Positions 35,504-44,083 of a stretch of 64,000 bases of DNA are shown piece by piece. The DNA is from Mycobacterium numidiamassiliense (lineage in GTDB: Bacteria > Actinomycetota > Actinomycetes > Mycobacteriales > Mycobacteriaceae). Under the pieces are notes generated by a model that made no database searches, had not been told where the DNA came from, and worked only from the letters and a program-made list of their open reading frames with translations. Where the stretch lies: positions 1,488,001 through 1,552,000 of the forward strand of contig NZ_FUEZ01000003.1 of assembly GCF_900157365.1 (NCBI RefSeq). Reading direction: 5' to 3'. The position numbers and the translations under genes are program-made. Numbering within the stretch: position 1 is the stretch's first letter; each line of letters begins with the position of its first letter.

Positions 35504-36523
35504 CTATTCCGATGGTGCGGCCGAGGATCGCGGCGTGCGCATCGCGGCCCAGAACCGGGCGGCCTCGCGGATCGATTCCTCGACCGGGCGTGGCTGCCAA
35601 CCCAATTCCCGCTTCGCCTTGCTGCTGTCCACGGGGGCCTCGGCGCGCATCATCCGCACCGACGCCAGGCTGAGTTGGGCGTCGGTGCCGGTGAGCTTGG
35701 CCTTGAGGGTGCCCGCCGCGGCCATGGCGTAGAGCATCGGGACCGAAATCGCGCGCCGCGGTGGCGGGACGCCGGCCTCGTCGGCAGCGATCCGGATCGA
35801 ATCGTTCAGCGCCATCATCTTCTCGGAGACGAGGTACCGCTCACCGATGCGGCCGTGCTCGGCGGCCAGGATCATGGCCCGGGCGGCGTCGTCGACGCCG
35901 ACCACTTCGAGCGCAATCCCGTTCATCAGGAAGGGCAGCTTGCCGAAGACCGCACCCGCGATGAAGGCGCCGTGCGGGGTACCGCCCCAGTCCCCGTCGC
36001 CGTACGTGGTGGACACGCACATCGCGACGGCGGGCAGGCCGGCGTCGGCGACGTAGCGCATGACCAGGTTCTCGGCCTCGACCCGGGATTGCACATAGGG
36101 CGTCAGCCCGCGCGAGGCGATCACATCGTCTTCGGTCGCGACGTGCCCATGCCGTCGACCCACCGTCGCGTAGGTGCTGGTGAAGATGAACTTGCGCAGG
36201 TTCGGTTGGTTGACGGCGACATCGAGAACGTTGCGCAGCCCTTCGACGTTGGTCCGAAACAGCGGCGAGGAGTCCCGCAGCCACGCGCGGGTGTCGACGA
36301 CGCAGTAATACACGTCGTCGACTCCGTCCATCGCTTCGCGCACCGTGGCGGTGTCGAACACATCGCCGTGGAAGCGGGTGAGCTCGAGGTCGTCGATCGA
36401 GCGGGTGTTGGCACCCTCGCGCACCATCGCCCGCACCTGAGCACCGTCGGCGACAAGCTGGCGGGTCACGTGTGAGCCCAGAAAACCGTTGGCGCCGATG
36501 ACAAGTTTGGGGTTGCTGCTCAC
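35504..36523 (-). CDS. NAD-dependent epimerase / dihydroflavonol reductase-like (Rv0139-like)
   Basis: A 339-residue extended SDR. The cofactor motif is VIGANGFLGSHVTRQL; then LTRFHGDVFD, DDVYYCVVDTRAW, NVEGLRNVLD and KFIFTSTYATVGR. The catalytic motif reads YVQSR rather than YxxxK, an Arg in place of the usual Lys, confirmed from the codon CGG. The enzyme may still act, as Arg can substitute in part, or it may be altered. Overlap of 4 bases with the upstream NTF2-like gene indicates coupling. Locus matches Rv0139. Confidence 0.9.
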   Translation of the reverse strand: MSSNPKLVIGANGFLGSHVTRQLVADGAQVRAMVREGANTRSIDDLELTRFHGDVFDTATVREAMDGVDDVYYCVVDTRAWLRDSSPLFRTNVEGLRNVLDVAVNQPNLRKFIFTSTYATVGRRHGHVATEDDVIASRGLTPYVQSRVEAENLVMRYVADAGLPAVAMCVSTTYGDGDWGGTPHGAFIAGAVFGKLPFLMNGIALEVVGVDDAARAMILAAEHGRIGERYLVSEKMMALNDSIRIAADEAGVPPPRRAISVPMLYAMAAAGTLKAKLTGTDAQLSLASVRMMRAEAPVDSSKAKRELGWQPRPVEESIREAARFWAAMRTPRSSAAPSE

Positions 36524-37026
36524 TGGCCGGCTCCGTATTGCTCCAGGAAACGCGCGGCGTCCTCATCGAGGGTGCCGAGTTCCTGCGCCTTACGGCACCA
36601 CTTCAACGCGGCCTGCACGAAGCGCAGCGGGTTGTAGATGTCTTCTTGCTGACGCCACAGACCGTCGCCGGCGTAGGTGATGATCGAGATGTTGGTCGCG
36701 GTGATGACGCTGCCGTCACCGGGATCGCGCATCGGGTTGTCGAGTTCCATGATGATGCGCCCGGTGGGCTCGTCGATGACCGACCACAGCGATGGGAACG
36801 CGACCATGTGGCTGCCCGGATAGGTGGACATCGTCCGCTTGATCCACTCGCGCACCTCGTCGCGGCCGCGCATGGTGCCCGCCGCGTGTTCGATGTACAC
36901 GACGTCGGGTGTGTAGTGCTCGACCCAGGCGTCCCAGTCTTGGCTCTCGGAGGCCCGGGCGACCGTCTGTTCGAATTTGTCGAAGGCCGCGGCCAGTTCG
37001 CTACGCGAGAACGTGCGGACAGTCAC
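36520..37026 (-). CDS. NTF2-like protein (Rv0138-like)
   Basis: A 168-residue SnoaL/NTF2-fold protein: [53 protein letters not shown], then [28 protein letters not shown] and [26 protein letters not shown] 37026 gives a length close to Rv0138; ATG 37098 would add 24 residues without family features. It is translated together with the Rv0139-like gene (ATGA overlap). A small-molecule-binding or isomerase role is possible but unproven. Confidence 0.85.
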   Translation of the reverse strand: MTVRTFSRSELAAAFDKFEQTVARASESQDWDAWVEHYTPDVVYIEHAAGTMRGRDEVREWIKRTMSTYPGSHMVAFPSLWSVIDEPTGRIIMELDNPMRDPGDGSVITATNISIITYAGDGLWRQQEDIYNPLRFVQAALKWCRKAQELGTLDEDAARFLEQYGAGQ

Positions 37027-37130
37027 TGCTTGACCAGGGGTTTCTGCTTGGCGGCAACGTTGCAGCTCATCGGCGGAGTGTAGCCTGGGCTTGGTCATGT
37101 CCGAGTCTCGGCCGGTCAGGAGGACACGAA

Positions 37131-37646
37131 GTGGCAACCACCCAAAAGGCAATCCTTGCCGGCGGCTGTTTCTGGGGAATGCAGGATCTGATTCGCAAGC
37201 TGCCCGGTGTGGTTTCGACCCGGGTCGGTTACACCGGCGGCGACGTTCCGAACGCGACCTACCGCAATCACGGCACGCACGCCGAGGCCATCGAGATCGG
37301 GTACGACCCGACCGCCACCGATTACCGGACGCTGCTGGAGTTCTTCTTCCAAATCCACGACCCGACAACGAAAAATCGTCAGGGCAACGACCGCGGCACC
37401 AGTTACCGGTCGGCGATCTTCTACGTCGACGACGAGCAGAAGCGCATCGCGCTGGACACCATCGCCGATGTCGAGGCCTCCGGCCTGTGGCCCGGGAAGG
37501 TCGTCACCGAGGTCAGCCCGGCGGGCGACTTCTGGGAGGCCGAGCCCGAGCACCAGGATTACCTCGAGCGCTACCCCACCGGATACACCTGCCACTACGT
37601 CCGTCCCGGCTGGAAGCTGCCGCGGCGCGCGGCGGCCAGTCAGTAA
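37131..37646 (+). CDS. msrA: Peptide methionine sulfoxide reductase MsrA
   Basis: A 171-residue MsrA. The catalytic motif [11 protein letters not shown] holds the nucleophilic cysteine in the GCFWG signature; [30 protein letters not shown] and [12 protein letters not shown] are also diagnostic. It repairs methionine-S-sulfoxide using thioredoxin. Start GTG 37131 with a near-perfect AGGAGG at 37118-37123. Locus matches Rv0137c. It converges on the cyp138-like gene with an 7-base gap. Confidence 0.97.
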   Translation: MATTQKAILAGGCFWGMQDLIRKLPGVVSTRVGYTGGDVPNATYRNHGTHAEAIEIGYDPTATDYRTLLEFFFQIHDPTTKNRQGNDRGTSYRSAIFYVDDEQKRIALDTIADVEASGLWPGKVVTEVSPAGDFWEAEPEHQDYLERYPTGYTCHYVRPGWKLPRRAAASQ

Positions 37647-37653
37647 GTCCGGT

Positions 37654-38979
37654 CTAGCGCCGGCGCACCGTAATTCGGCCGCCGTCCTTCGGGACGAACG
37701 CGACCCCCCGGCAGTGCCAGCGCTCAGCGGGGACGTCCGTTGTCTCGATGGTGAAGTGCTGCAGCACAGTTCGAAGCACGACATCCATCTCCATGTTGGC
37801 GAACGCCGCCCCGACGCACCGGCGGGTCCCGCCACCGAACGGAACCCACGACAGGGCCGACGGTTTCGTCCCGATGAAGCGATGTGGATCAAAGCGTTCC
37901 GGATCGGGGAACAGGTCCGGGTTGGCGTGCAGCTGCGCAAGGCCGATGATGATCGAATAGCCGCGCGGAATCACCCACTCACCGAGTTGGTACGTCTGCG
38001 GGTAGACATGGCGACCGGCGAAATCGATAACGGTCCTTGCCCGTTGGACCTCCAGGATCGTCGCAAGGCGTAGCTCGCTACCGCCTTCGTCGGCCTCCTC
38101 GACCAGCGCGGCCAGCAGCTCCGGGTGCCTGCTGATCCGCTCGAATGCCCATGCCAGTGTGGACGCGGTGGTTTCGTGACCGGCGGCAAGCAGGGCGAGC
38201 AGCTCGTCACCGATGTCCTGGTGCGACATGGCCGAACCATCGTCGTAGGTGCTGCGCAGCAGCAGCGCGAGCACGTCGTTGCGGTCGGCGAAGTTCGGGT
38301 CGGCCCGCTCGGCCGCGATCAACGTCTCGATGATGTTGTCGTACTGGTTGCGCCACTGGGCCAGCCGGCCCCACGGGCTGAACCGGCCATGGGTGCGTTT
38401 GGGTTTCGGCAGCGACGCCAGCCGCGAGCCAAGGGTGACCCACGGCGGGATCAGCCGGCGCAGCTCGTCGAGTTCGGCACCGTCGGCGCCGAACACCGCG
38501 CGCAGGATCGCGTTCAGCGTGATCCGCATCATCGGCGACAGCGTGGCGAACGAGGTCCCCTGCGGCCAGTCGGCGATCTCGCGCAGCGTCTCTTCTTCGA
38601 TGATGCTCTCGTAGTTCTTGATGCTCTTGCCGTGAAATGGCGGCGCCAACAGCCGTCGCCGGCGGCGGTGCTCCTCACCCTCGAGCGCGAACACCGAGCC
38701 ATAGCCGAACAGCCTGCTCAAGTTGGGTTGGATGTTGCCGAGTTCTTCTGGGCTGGTGGTGAAGATCTGCTTGGCCAGCTGCGGGTCACTGACCGCAACG
38801 ACAGGGCCGAACATCGGCAGGCTCATCGCGAAGACACCGCCGTAGCGGCGCGACAGTCGTCGTATCATCGAGCGCCGCGACATCGCAAAACCCATGCCCT
38901 GCAACATCTTTGGGGCTCGTACCGCCGGTGGCAGCCGGACCGCGGCGGCGGACGGCGCGGCGGTGACTACTTCGCTCAT
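37654..38979 (-). CDS. cyp138: Cytochrome P450, CYP138-like
   Basis: A 441-residue P450, identical in length to CYP138 (Rv0136) as I recall. The heme motif is FGGGTRRCVGAAFANMEMD, the I-helix is LLALLAAGHETTASTLAW and the K-helix ExxR is in the EVQRARTV region. The N-terminal RLPPAVRAPKMLQG resembles the proline-rich hinge of this family. Start ATG 38979. It is divergent from a TetR gene, and two identical-type operators (39021-39036, 39055-39070) fill the shared promoter region, so induction by a ligand of that TetR is likely. Substrate unknown. Confidence 0.93.
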   Translation of the reverse strand: MSEVVTAAPSAAAVRLPPAVRAPKMLQGMGFAMSRRSMIRRLSRRYGGVFAMSLPMFGPVVAVSDPQLAKQIFTTSPEELGNIQPNLSRLFGYGSVFALEGEEHRRRRRLLAPPFHGKSIKNYESIIEEETLREIADWPQGTSFATLSPMMRITLNAILRAVFGADGAELDELRRLIPPWVTLGSRLASLPKPKRTHGRFSPWGRLAQWRNQYDNIIETLIAAERADPNFADRNDVLALLLRSTYDDGSAMSHQDIGDELLALLAAGHETTASTLAWAFERISRHPELLAALVEEADEGGSELRLATILEVQRARTVIDFAGRHVYPQTYQLGEWVIPRGYSIIIGLAQLHANPDLFPDPERFDPHRFIGTKPSALSWVPFGGGTRRCVGAAFANMEMDVVLRTVLQHFTIETTDVPAERWHCRGVAFVPKDGGRITVRRR

Positions 38980-39020
38980 GGCGTCTTTGCTCCCAACGTT
39001 CACCCCCTGGTCCGGGGGTT

Positions 39021-39036
39021 GGTACCGCGATGTACC
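39021..39036. promoter_or_regulatory. Operator candidate 1, cyp138/TetR divergent region
   Basis: GGTAC-CGCGAT-GTACC, perfect 5-bp arms with a 6-base spacer. The same arm and spacer length recur at 39055-39070. Located 42 bases upstream of the cyp138 start. Confidence 0.68.
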
Positions 39037-39054
39037 AGAGGCCTCTCCGGGTAC

Positions 39055-39070
39055 GGTACTCTGAAGTACC
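39055..39070. promoter_or_regulatory. Operator candidate 2, cyp138/TetR divergent region
   Basis: GGTAC-TCTGAA-GTACC, same arms and spacer length as the site at 39021-39036, centre-to-centre distance 34 bp. It ends 12 bases before the TetR start at 39083, suited to autorepression. Confidence 0.68.
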
Positions 39071-39082
39071 AAGCCTGACAAG

Positions 39083-39730
39083 ATGCCACCTGCGACGAAA
39101 GGGCCACCGGCCGTGCCATCCGCGACGACGGTGCCGACAACGACCGGGGACGCGGCAACCCACGACCCCTTTCGGCTCCGACTGCTCGACGGCCTGGCCA
39201 CCTCGATCACCGAGCGCGGCTACCCGGCCAGCACGGTTGCCCACATCGTCCGGCACGCGCGCACGTCCAAGCGGACGTTCTACGACCAGTTCACCAGCAA
39301 GGAAGAGTGTTTCCTCGAATTGCTGGCCACCGACATCGAAAGACTCGGCGAGCGCATCCAGTCGGCCGTCGACCCCGAGACCGACTGGCGCGAGCAGATC
39401 CGTCAGGCCGTCGAGGCCTACGTCGGATACATCGAGGCGCGCCCGGCCATCACCTTGAGCTGGATTCGTCAGCTCCCCTCGCTCGGGGCCGTCGCCCGCC
39501 CGGTTCAGCGCCGCGGGCTGCACTTGTTGTCCGGGCTGCTGATCAACCTCAGCACCAGCCCGGGATTCCGGCGCGCCGACCTGCCGCCGCTGACGCCGCA
39601 GCTGGCGGTGATCTTGCTGGGTGGGCTGCGTGAATTGACCGCGCTTGCGGTCGAGGACGGCCGCCCCGTCCGCGAGATCCTCGAGCCCGCCGTGGACGCC
39701 TCGATCGCGTTGCTCGGTCCGCGCCACTAG
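39083..39730 (+). CDS. TetR-family regulator (Rv0135c-like)
   Basis: A 215-residue TetR protein. The DNA-binding domain is RLLDGLATSITERGYPASTVAHIVRHAR with TSKRTFYDQFTSKEECFLEL. An N-terminal 25-residue stretch rich in Pro/Thr/Ala precedes it, so the true start may be slightly downstream. Position divergent from the cyp138-like gene matches Rv0135c. The two GGTAC-N6-GTACC palindromes upstream are its probable binding sites. Confidence 0.93.
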   Translation: MPPATKGPPAVPSATTVPTTTGDAATHDPFRLRLLDGLATSITERGYPASTVAHIVRHARTSKRTFYDQFTSKEECFLELLATDIERLGERIQSAVDPETDWREQIRQAVEAYVGYIEARPAITLSWIRQLPSLGAVARPVQRRGLHLLSGLLINLSTSPGFRRADLPPLTPQLAVILLGGLRELTALAVEDGRPVREILEPAVDASIALLGPRH

Positions 39731-39783
39731 CCGCGTTCTGCGTCTAGGCTCACCGCAGGACCCCTAGATACGTAAGGACTGCT

Positions 39784-39996
39784 ATGCGGCTATCGACCCG
39801 AAATCAGCTCAGCGGGACGATCATCGACGTCGATCTCGGGAGCGTGATGGCAATCGTCAAGGTGCGCCTCGACGGGGGCGATCAGGTTGTCACGTCATCG
39901 GTCACCAAGGACGCGGCACTGGACCTCGACCTCAAGGTCGGTCAGCCCGCGACCGTGTTCATCAAGTCCACCGAGGTCACGATCGGCGTCGAGTAA
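39784..39996 (+). CDS. Molybdopterin-binding (Mop/TOBE) small protein
   Basis: A 70-residue single Mop domain: MRLSTRNQLSGTIIDVDLGSVMAIVKVRLDGG, then SVTKDAALDLDLKVGQPATVFIKSTEVTIGVE. This is the molbindin pattern (STRNQLxGxV ... LxVGxxxxxxIKSTxV). Such proteins bind molybdate or related oxyanions and may buffer cofactor supply. It lies 53 bases after the TetR gene and ends just before the convergent ephF gene, one base apart. Confidence 0.9.
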   Translation: MRLSTRNQLSGTIIDVDLGSVMAIVKVRLDGGDQVVTSSVTKDAALDLDLKVGQPATVFIKSTEVTIGVE

Positions 39997-39997
39997 G

Positions 39998-40891
39998 TCA
40001 AAGTTTCAGGAACGATCGCAATCGATCCAGCACCAAGTCTGGTCGCTGCGCGACGATCCAGTGGCCGACACCGTCGACCAGCTCTACCTCGAAATCGCTG
40101 ATGTGGTCGGCATATCCGTCGGTCAGGTCGGCCGTGATCACCGGATCGTCCGTGCCGGTCAGCCACCGGACCGGGACGTCGACGCGTGCGTGCGCGTACT
40201 CACCGCGCACCCACTGCAACATTTCACCGGTCTGATAACTGCGGTACCACCGCGACCCGGCCTCCGCGTGGCCGGGCTGTTGCATGCACTCGGCATACAG
40301 CCGGGCACTGTCGTCGGGAATCGAGAACCCGCCACCAACCCAAGGACCCAACATTCTCAGAAACCGTGAGTTGGGATCCCTGAGCAACCGGGGACCGATT
40401 ACCGGCAACGAAATCGGGATCTGATACCAGAGCCGCCAGAGGTTGCGCACCGATCCAAGGCCGAACTTCACAAAGGGCGCAACGGTGTTGATCCCGAAGA
40501 AGCCGGACACCTTCTCCGGATGGCGAAGCATCATGATGAACGCGGTAGGTCCGCCCCAGTCGTGGGCGACGAGTTTGACCGGGCCGATGCCCAGGCGATC
40601 CAGCACGGCGGCGAGATCCTCGGCCTTTTCGGCCTTGGTGTAGCGCGAGCGAGGGGCCGAGCTCCAGCCGGCGCCACGCAGGTCCGGACACAGCACCCGG
40701 TAGCCGTCGGCGGCCAAGGGGCCGATCAGCTCGTGCCACTCCCACCAGTTCTCCGGGAAGCCGTGCACCAGCATGACGGGCGGCCCCTCGGCCGGACCGG
40801 CGTCGGCGACGTGGATCGTCACGCCGTCGCCCAACTCGATGTACCGGTGTTCGACAGCGACGGAGCCTTCGAGCGCGGGCATGGTGACCAT
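39998..40891 (-). CDS. ephF: Epoxide hydrolase / alpha-beta hydrolase EphF
   Basis: A 297-residue alpha/beta hydrolase. The oxyanion loop is HGFPENWWEW, the nucleophile elbow is VAHDWGGPTAF (Asp nucleophile, as in epoxide hydrolases), and the closing histidine is in DGVGHWIVAQRP. The cap has VKFGLGSVRNLWRLWYQ. Length and place match EphF (Rv0134). It would open epoxides of lipids; ATG 40882 is an alternative start. An 18-bp hairpin lies 59 bases upstream. Confidence 0.93.
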   Translation of the reverse strand: MVTMPALEGSVAVEHRYIELGDGVTIHVADAGPAEGPPVMLVHGFPENWWEWHELIGPLAADGYRVLCPDLRGAGWSSAPRSRYTKAEKAEDLAAVLDRLGIGPVKLVAHDWGGPTAFIMMLRHPEKVSGFFGINTVAPFVKFGLGSVRNLWRLWYQIPISLPVIGPRLLRDPNSRFLRMLGPWVGGGFSIPDDSARLYAECMQQPGHAEAGSRWYRSYQTGEMLQWVRGEYAHARVDVPVRWLTGTDDPVITADLTDGYADHISDFEVELVDGVGHWIVAQRPDLVLDRLRSFLKL

Positions 40892-40949
40892 GCGTTCCGA
40901 AGCTAGCCCACTGGCAGGCAGGTGCGCGAGACCTAGCGAACGACGAATT

Positions 40950-41007
40950 GCCCACCTCCGAGCGACAACGCGCCGTCGCGGTGGACAACTGTCGCGCGGA
41001 GGCGGGC
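40950..41007. repeat. Long imperfect inverted repeat between sulfotransferase 3' end and ephF
   Basis: Arms of 18 bases (40950-40967 and 40990-41007) pair at 16 of 18 positions: GCCC-A-CCTCCG-A-GCGACA against TGTCGC-G-CGGAGG-C-GGGC, with a 22-base loop. No U-run follows on either strand, so it could be a mycobacterial non-canonical terminator for the leftward sulfotransferase gene or a structured element in the ephF leader. Confidence 0.55.
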
Positions 41008-41049
41008 ATAGTGCCTGTCCCCCTCAATCGATAGCGACCCGAAAAGCCG

Positions 41050-42285
41050 CTACGACAGAAACCGCTCGACGTAGGGCGCGAACCGTTCCCGCAGCGCGTC
41101 CGGCGTCAGCCCGAACATCTCGCACGACGTTTCGACGTTGCCGAGTCGGCCGCGCCGGTGGCCGGCCAGGTAGTCCGCGATCGCGGTGCGCGCGTCGTCG
41201 GTGAAGGGTTCGCCGGCCAGGGCGTACACCCGCTCGGCGACACCGAGCTCGTCGGCCATGAACTCGTCGAAGCGAATGTCGATCGAACGTTCGGGCCCCA
41301 GGGTGTCCCGATCGCGCACGAGCGCGGTGAGCATCTGGTCGAGGCGCTCAATCCAGGACTGCGCGATCTGTTCCACCGGCACCGGTGAGCGGTGCATGCG
41401 GGCCGAATAGGTGATCATCGCGATCATCGACAGCGCCACCGGCACGGGGTCGCGGTGGGTGAACAGCACAATGCTGTCGCCGAATACGCGGTCCAGCACC
41501 GGGACCTGTTCGAGATGCTGCGGCGACTTGAGCAGCCAGCGGTGTCCCCCGCGCAGGTACTGCATGGCCTTGAGCTGGGTGGCCAGGTATTGGTAGTGCG
41601 GCGTCTGGTCGTGGGCCCGGTAGTAGTCGCGCCAGCGCGGCACGTCGGCGAGCGTCTCGAAGAGCATCGTCGAGATGTCGTTGGCCAACAGCTGTATCTC
41701 TTCGTGCACGTGATCGGTGGTCATCTCGTGCATGAGCGGGAAATGCGGCATCACGATGTTGACCACCCCGACGGCGACGTCCATCCGCGCCCGGCGCGGA
41801 TCCGGTTCGGCGCCAACCTCATTCGGCAACGGAAACGGCTCGTTGCTTTCCCAGTACGGCATGGTCCGGAAGGTGGGCGCCGCCGCGAGCAGGTTGTGCA
41901 GATGGGTGGTGCCGGTGCGGGGCAGCCCGGCGATGACGATCGGCGAACGCAGTTCGATGTCGTCGATCTCGGGATGGCGTTTCAACAGGTCGGTCAGCAG
42001 CAACCGGTTTTTGAGCAACTGCAGCAGCTGCCCGTAAAAGTTGACCCTTCCGGCCCCATGCAGCCCGTCGATCTCACGCAGCGCGGCCAGATACACGTCG
42101 AGTCGCTCGCGGTAGTCGGGCGCACCGAAGTCATGCAGGCCGGTGTCGGCACTGGCCTGCGCGTGCAAGGAGTCGGCATCAAGTGGGGCGCTCGGGGCCA
42201 TCGCGGCCATCATGTCGAGGATCTGCTGAGCCTCGGGGCTGAAGCGGGGCAGGGCGAGGTCGTCAAGGCGAACGGCGTCGGTCAC
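41050..42285 (-). CDS. PAPS-dependent sulfotransferase family protein
   Basis: A 411-residue mycobacterial-type sulfotransferase. The 5'-phosphosulfate loop is IVIAGLPRTGTTHLHNLLA and the 3'-phosphate region is VLFTHRDPVPVALSM; LKSPQHLEQVPVLDRVFGD lies between them. The product would transfer sulfate from PAPS to a hydroxyl, perhaps of a lipid or sugar; substrate unknown. GTG 42285 is used; a longer open frame runs into the TetR gene. The divergent TetR and a 25-bp palindrome at 42290-42314, only 5 bases from this start, point to direct repression. Confidence 0.9.
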   Translation of the reverse strand: MTDAVRLDDLALPRFSPEAQQILDMMAAMAPSAPLDADSLHAQASADTGLHDFGAPDYRERLDVYLAALREIDGLHGAGRVNFYGQLLQLLKNRLLLTDLLKRHPEIDDIELRSPIVIAGLPRTGTTHLHNLLAAAPTFRTMPYWESNEPFPLPNEVGAEPDPRRARMDVAVGVVNIVMPHFPLMHEMTTDHVHEEIQLLANDISTMLFETLADVPRWRDYYRAHDQTPHYQYLATQLKAMQYLRGGHRWLLKSPQHLEQVPVLDRVFGDSIVLFTHRDPVPVALSMIAMITYSARMHRSPVPVEQIAQSWIERLDQMLTALVRDRDTLGPERSIDIRFDEFMADELGVAERVYALAGEPFTDDARTAIADYLAGHRRGRLGNVETSCEMFGLTPDALRERFAPYVERFLS

Positions 42286-42289
42286 GCGA

Positions 42290-42314
42290 CTTATGTTACT
42301 CTGAGTTTCGTAAT
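42290..42314. promoter_or_regulatory. 25-bp palindrome overlapping the TetR start codon
   Basis: Centred on T42302, with arms CTTATGTTACTC and GAGTTTCGTAAT. Eight of 12 arm positions are symmetric, with the inner ACTC/GAGT and the outer TTA/TAA perfect. It occupies the entire gap between the sulfotransferase start (42285) and the TetR start (42313), so binding would block both. Confidence 0.55.
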
Positions 42315-42888
42315 GGTTGTAGATTTTGGCCGACCCCGCGATCCGCGAATTGACGGAGCGGTGCTGCGCGCCACCGTTGAACTGCTGGCCGAGACGGGCT
42401 ATCCCGGACTCCTGGTGTCCGCGATCGCCGACCGCGCGGGCACCAGCAAGCCCGCGATCTACCGGCGTTGGCCGAGCAAGGCGCACCTCGTCCACGAGGC
42501 GGTGTTCCCGATCGGCGCCGCGACCCAGATTCCGGACACCGGGTCACTGCCCGAGGATCTGCGTGAAATGGTCCGCCGCTCAATGGTTTTCCTGACAACC
42601 CCGGCCGCCCGGGCAGCGTTGCCGGGGCTGGTCGGTGAGATGGCGGCGGACCCGACCCTGCATGCCAAGCTGCTGGAACGCTTCGCCGGCGTCATCGGCG
42701 GGGGCCTGGCCGAGTTGCTGGATCGGGCCGCCCGCCGAGCCGAGGTCCGGGCCGACGTGACCGCCGCCGAATTAACCGAAGCCATCGCCGGGATCACGCT
42801 GATCGGCCTGCTCACCCGCCCGGCCGAGCTCAACGACGTTTGGGTCGATCGCACCACCACCTTGCTCCTGAAAGGAATCAGCGTATGA
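42313..42888 (+). CDS. TetR-family regulator of sulfotransferase / DUF1214 module
   Basis: A 191-residue TetR protein: AVLRATVELLAETGYPGLLVSAIADRAG then TSKPAIYRRWPSKAHLVHEAV. The C-terminal domain is of the TetR_C_16-like type (LPEDLREMVRRSMVFLTTPAARAALPGLVGEMAAD). The ATG at 42313 lies inside the palindromic operator, giving a very short or leaderless transcript. Its stop overlaps the start of the DUF1214 gene by 4 bases, so the regulator and that protein are co-translated. Confidence 0.93.
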   Translation: MVVDFGRPRDPRIDGAVLRATVELLAETGYPGLLVSAIADRAGTSKPAIYRRWPSKAHLVHEAVFPIGAATQIPDTGSLPEDLREMVRRSMVFLTTPAARAALPGLVGEMAADPTLHAKLLERFAGVIGGGLAELLDRAARRAEVRADVTAAELTEAIAGITLIGLLTRPAELNDVWVDRTTTLLLKGISV

Positions 42889-43991
42889 CCGAACACCAGT
42901 CGACGGCTGCCTGGCGAGAGCTGCTGGCGACCCTCGGGGAACTCGACAGCTCCTTCCTCGACGGCGACCGTGCGGTCACCGACGACCGGCACATCGCCGA
43001 CGGCTACCGCATGCTGGCCACCACCCTCGGCGTGGCGCTGGACGCCTACCTGTTCCCCGAGCCGGGCCGGCCGCAGTTCGTCGCCGTCAATACGCCGTTT
43101 CGCCGCGATCGGCGGTGGGGTGGCGACAACACCGACGCCTACTACTTCATCTGCCCGGTCGACCCGGCGCGGCGATACCGCATCAGCGGCAACAAGGGCG
43201 ACAGCGTGTACTTCTCGGTGACCGCCTACAACGAACCATCGCCGGGCGCATGGTCAGACCGGGTCGTGTCGATCGTCCGCGACAGCGATCTCGACGTCGA
43301 CGCCGACGGCAACTTCGCCTTCGAATTCCCGGCGACGCCCGACGCGGCGGTGCTGATGACCCGCGACTACCAAGCCCACCCGCCGACCGGCCGTCCGGTG
43401 ACGTGGCATATCGAGGCGCTCGAGGAGCCCGACCCGATACGGCATGGCGACGCCGAGACGGCGGCCAGCCTGCGGGCCGTCGCCGCCTGGATGCGGATGA
43501 TGTTTGCCATCATCCCGCTTCCGGTCGGGACGCGAGTCGATGACGAGCACGGGTTGGGTCACGAAACCGCGCACGCCGCAAACGAATTCGCCGACCCATA
43601 TCAGGTGCCCGACTCCAACTTCGGCTGGTCGGCCCGCGACGCCTGTTACTCCTACGGCAGCTTCGTGCTCGACGACGACGAAGCGCTCGTCATCACGCAC
43701 CGGCCGCCGTCGTGCCGGTTCTGGAACTTGGTGGTCTGGAACCAGTTCATGGCCACCTACGGCGACGAGGAAGCCCGGTCCTCCCTCAACAACCACAGCG
43801 CGGCGCTCAACAGCGATGGCTCCGTGACGATCGTGTTGTCGCGCGGGCTGACGACGCACCCGAATTCCCTGACGACGCTGGGCTATCCGCGTGGCAACCT
43901 CGCGTTCCGCTGGTTCCTCACCGACGGGGTGCCGGAGCGGCCCGGGGTGAAGTTGGTGAAGGCCGCGGACGCGCCGACGGACGTGCACTGA
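42885..43991 (+). CDS. DUF1214 domain protein
   Basis: A 368-residue protein with the DUF1214 beta-rich domain: DAYYFICPVDPARRYRISGNKGDSVYFSVTAYNEP in the first half, and CRFWNLVVWNQFMATYGDEEARSSLNNHSAALNSDGSVTIVLSRG and YPRGNLAFRWFLTDG in the second. Function is unknown; such proteins in mycobacteria often lie beside sulfotransferases and TetR regulators. Start ATG 42885 (ATGA overlap with TetR). No signal peptide is seen. Confidence 0.88.
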   Translation: MTEHQSTAAWRELLATLGELDSSFLDGDRAVTDDRHIADGYRMLATTLGVALDAYLFPEPGRPQFVAVNTPFRRDRRWGGDNTDAYYFICPVDPARRYRISGNKGDSVYFSVTAYNEPSPGAWSDRVVSIVRDSDLDVDADGNFAFEFPATPDAAVLMTRDYQAHPPTGRPVTWHIEALEEPDPIRHGDAETAASLRAVAAWMRMMFAIIPLPVGTRVDDEHGLGHETAHAANEFADPYQVPDSNFGWSARDACYSYGSFVLDDDEALVITHRPPSCRFWNLVVWNQFMATYGDEEARSSLNNHSAALNSDGSVTIVLSRGLTTHPNSLTTLGYPRGNLAFRWFLTDGVPERPGVKLVKAADAPTDVH

Positions 43992-44030
43992 ACCACACAC
44001 CGGCCTGCCTCTGGTGGGATTCCTAGGTAC

Positions 44031-44049
44031 TAAGCCGTCCAGTGGCTTA
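44031..44049. repeat. Short inverted repeat between DUF1214 and kinase genes
   Basis: TAAGCC-GTCCAGT-GGCTTA, perfect 6-bp arms and a 7-base loop, 40 bases after the DUF1214 stop and 35 bases before the kinase start at 44084. Could be an operator or a weak terminator; no U-run follows. Confidence 0.4.
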
Positions 44050-44083
44050 CCGTGTCTTGGACCGTGGCTGCCGGGAGGCTGAT

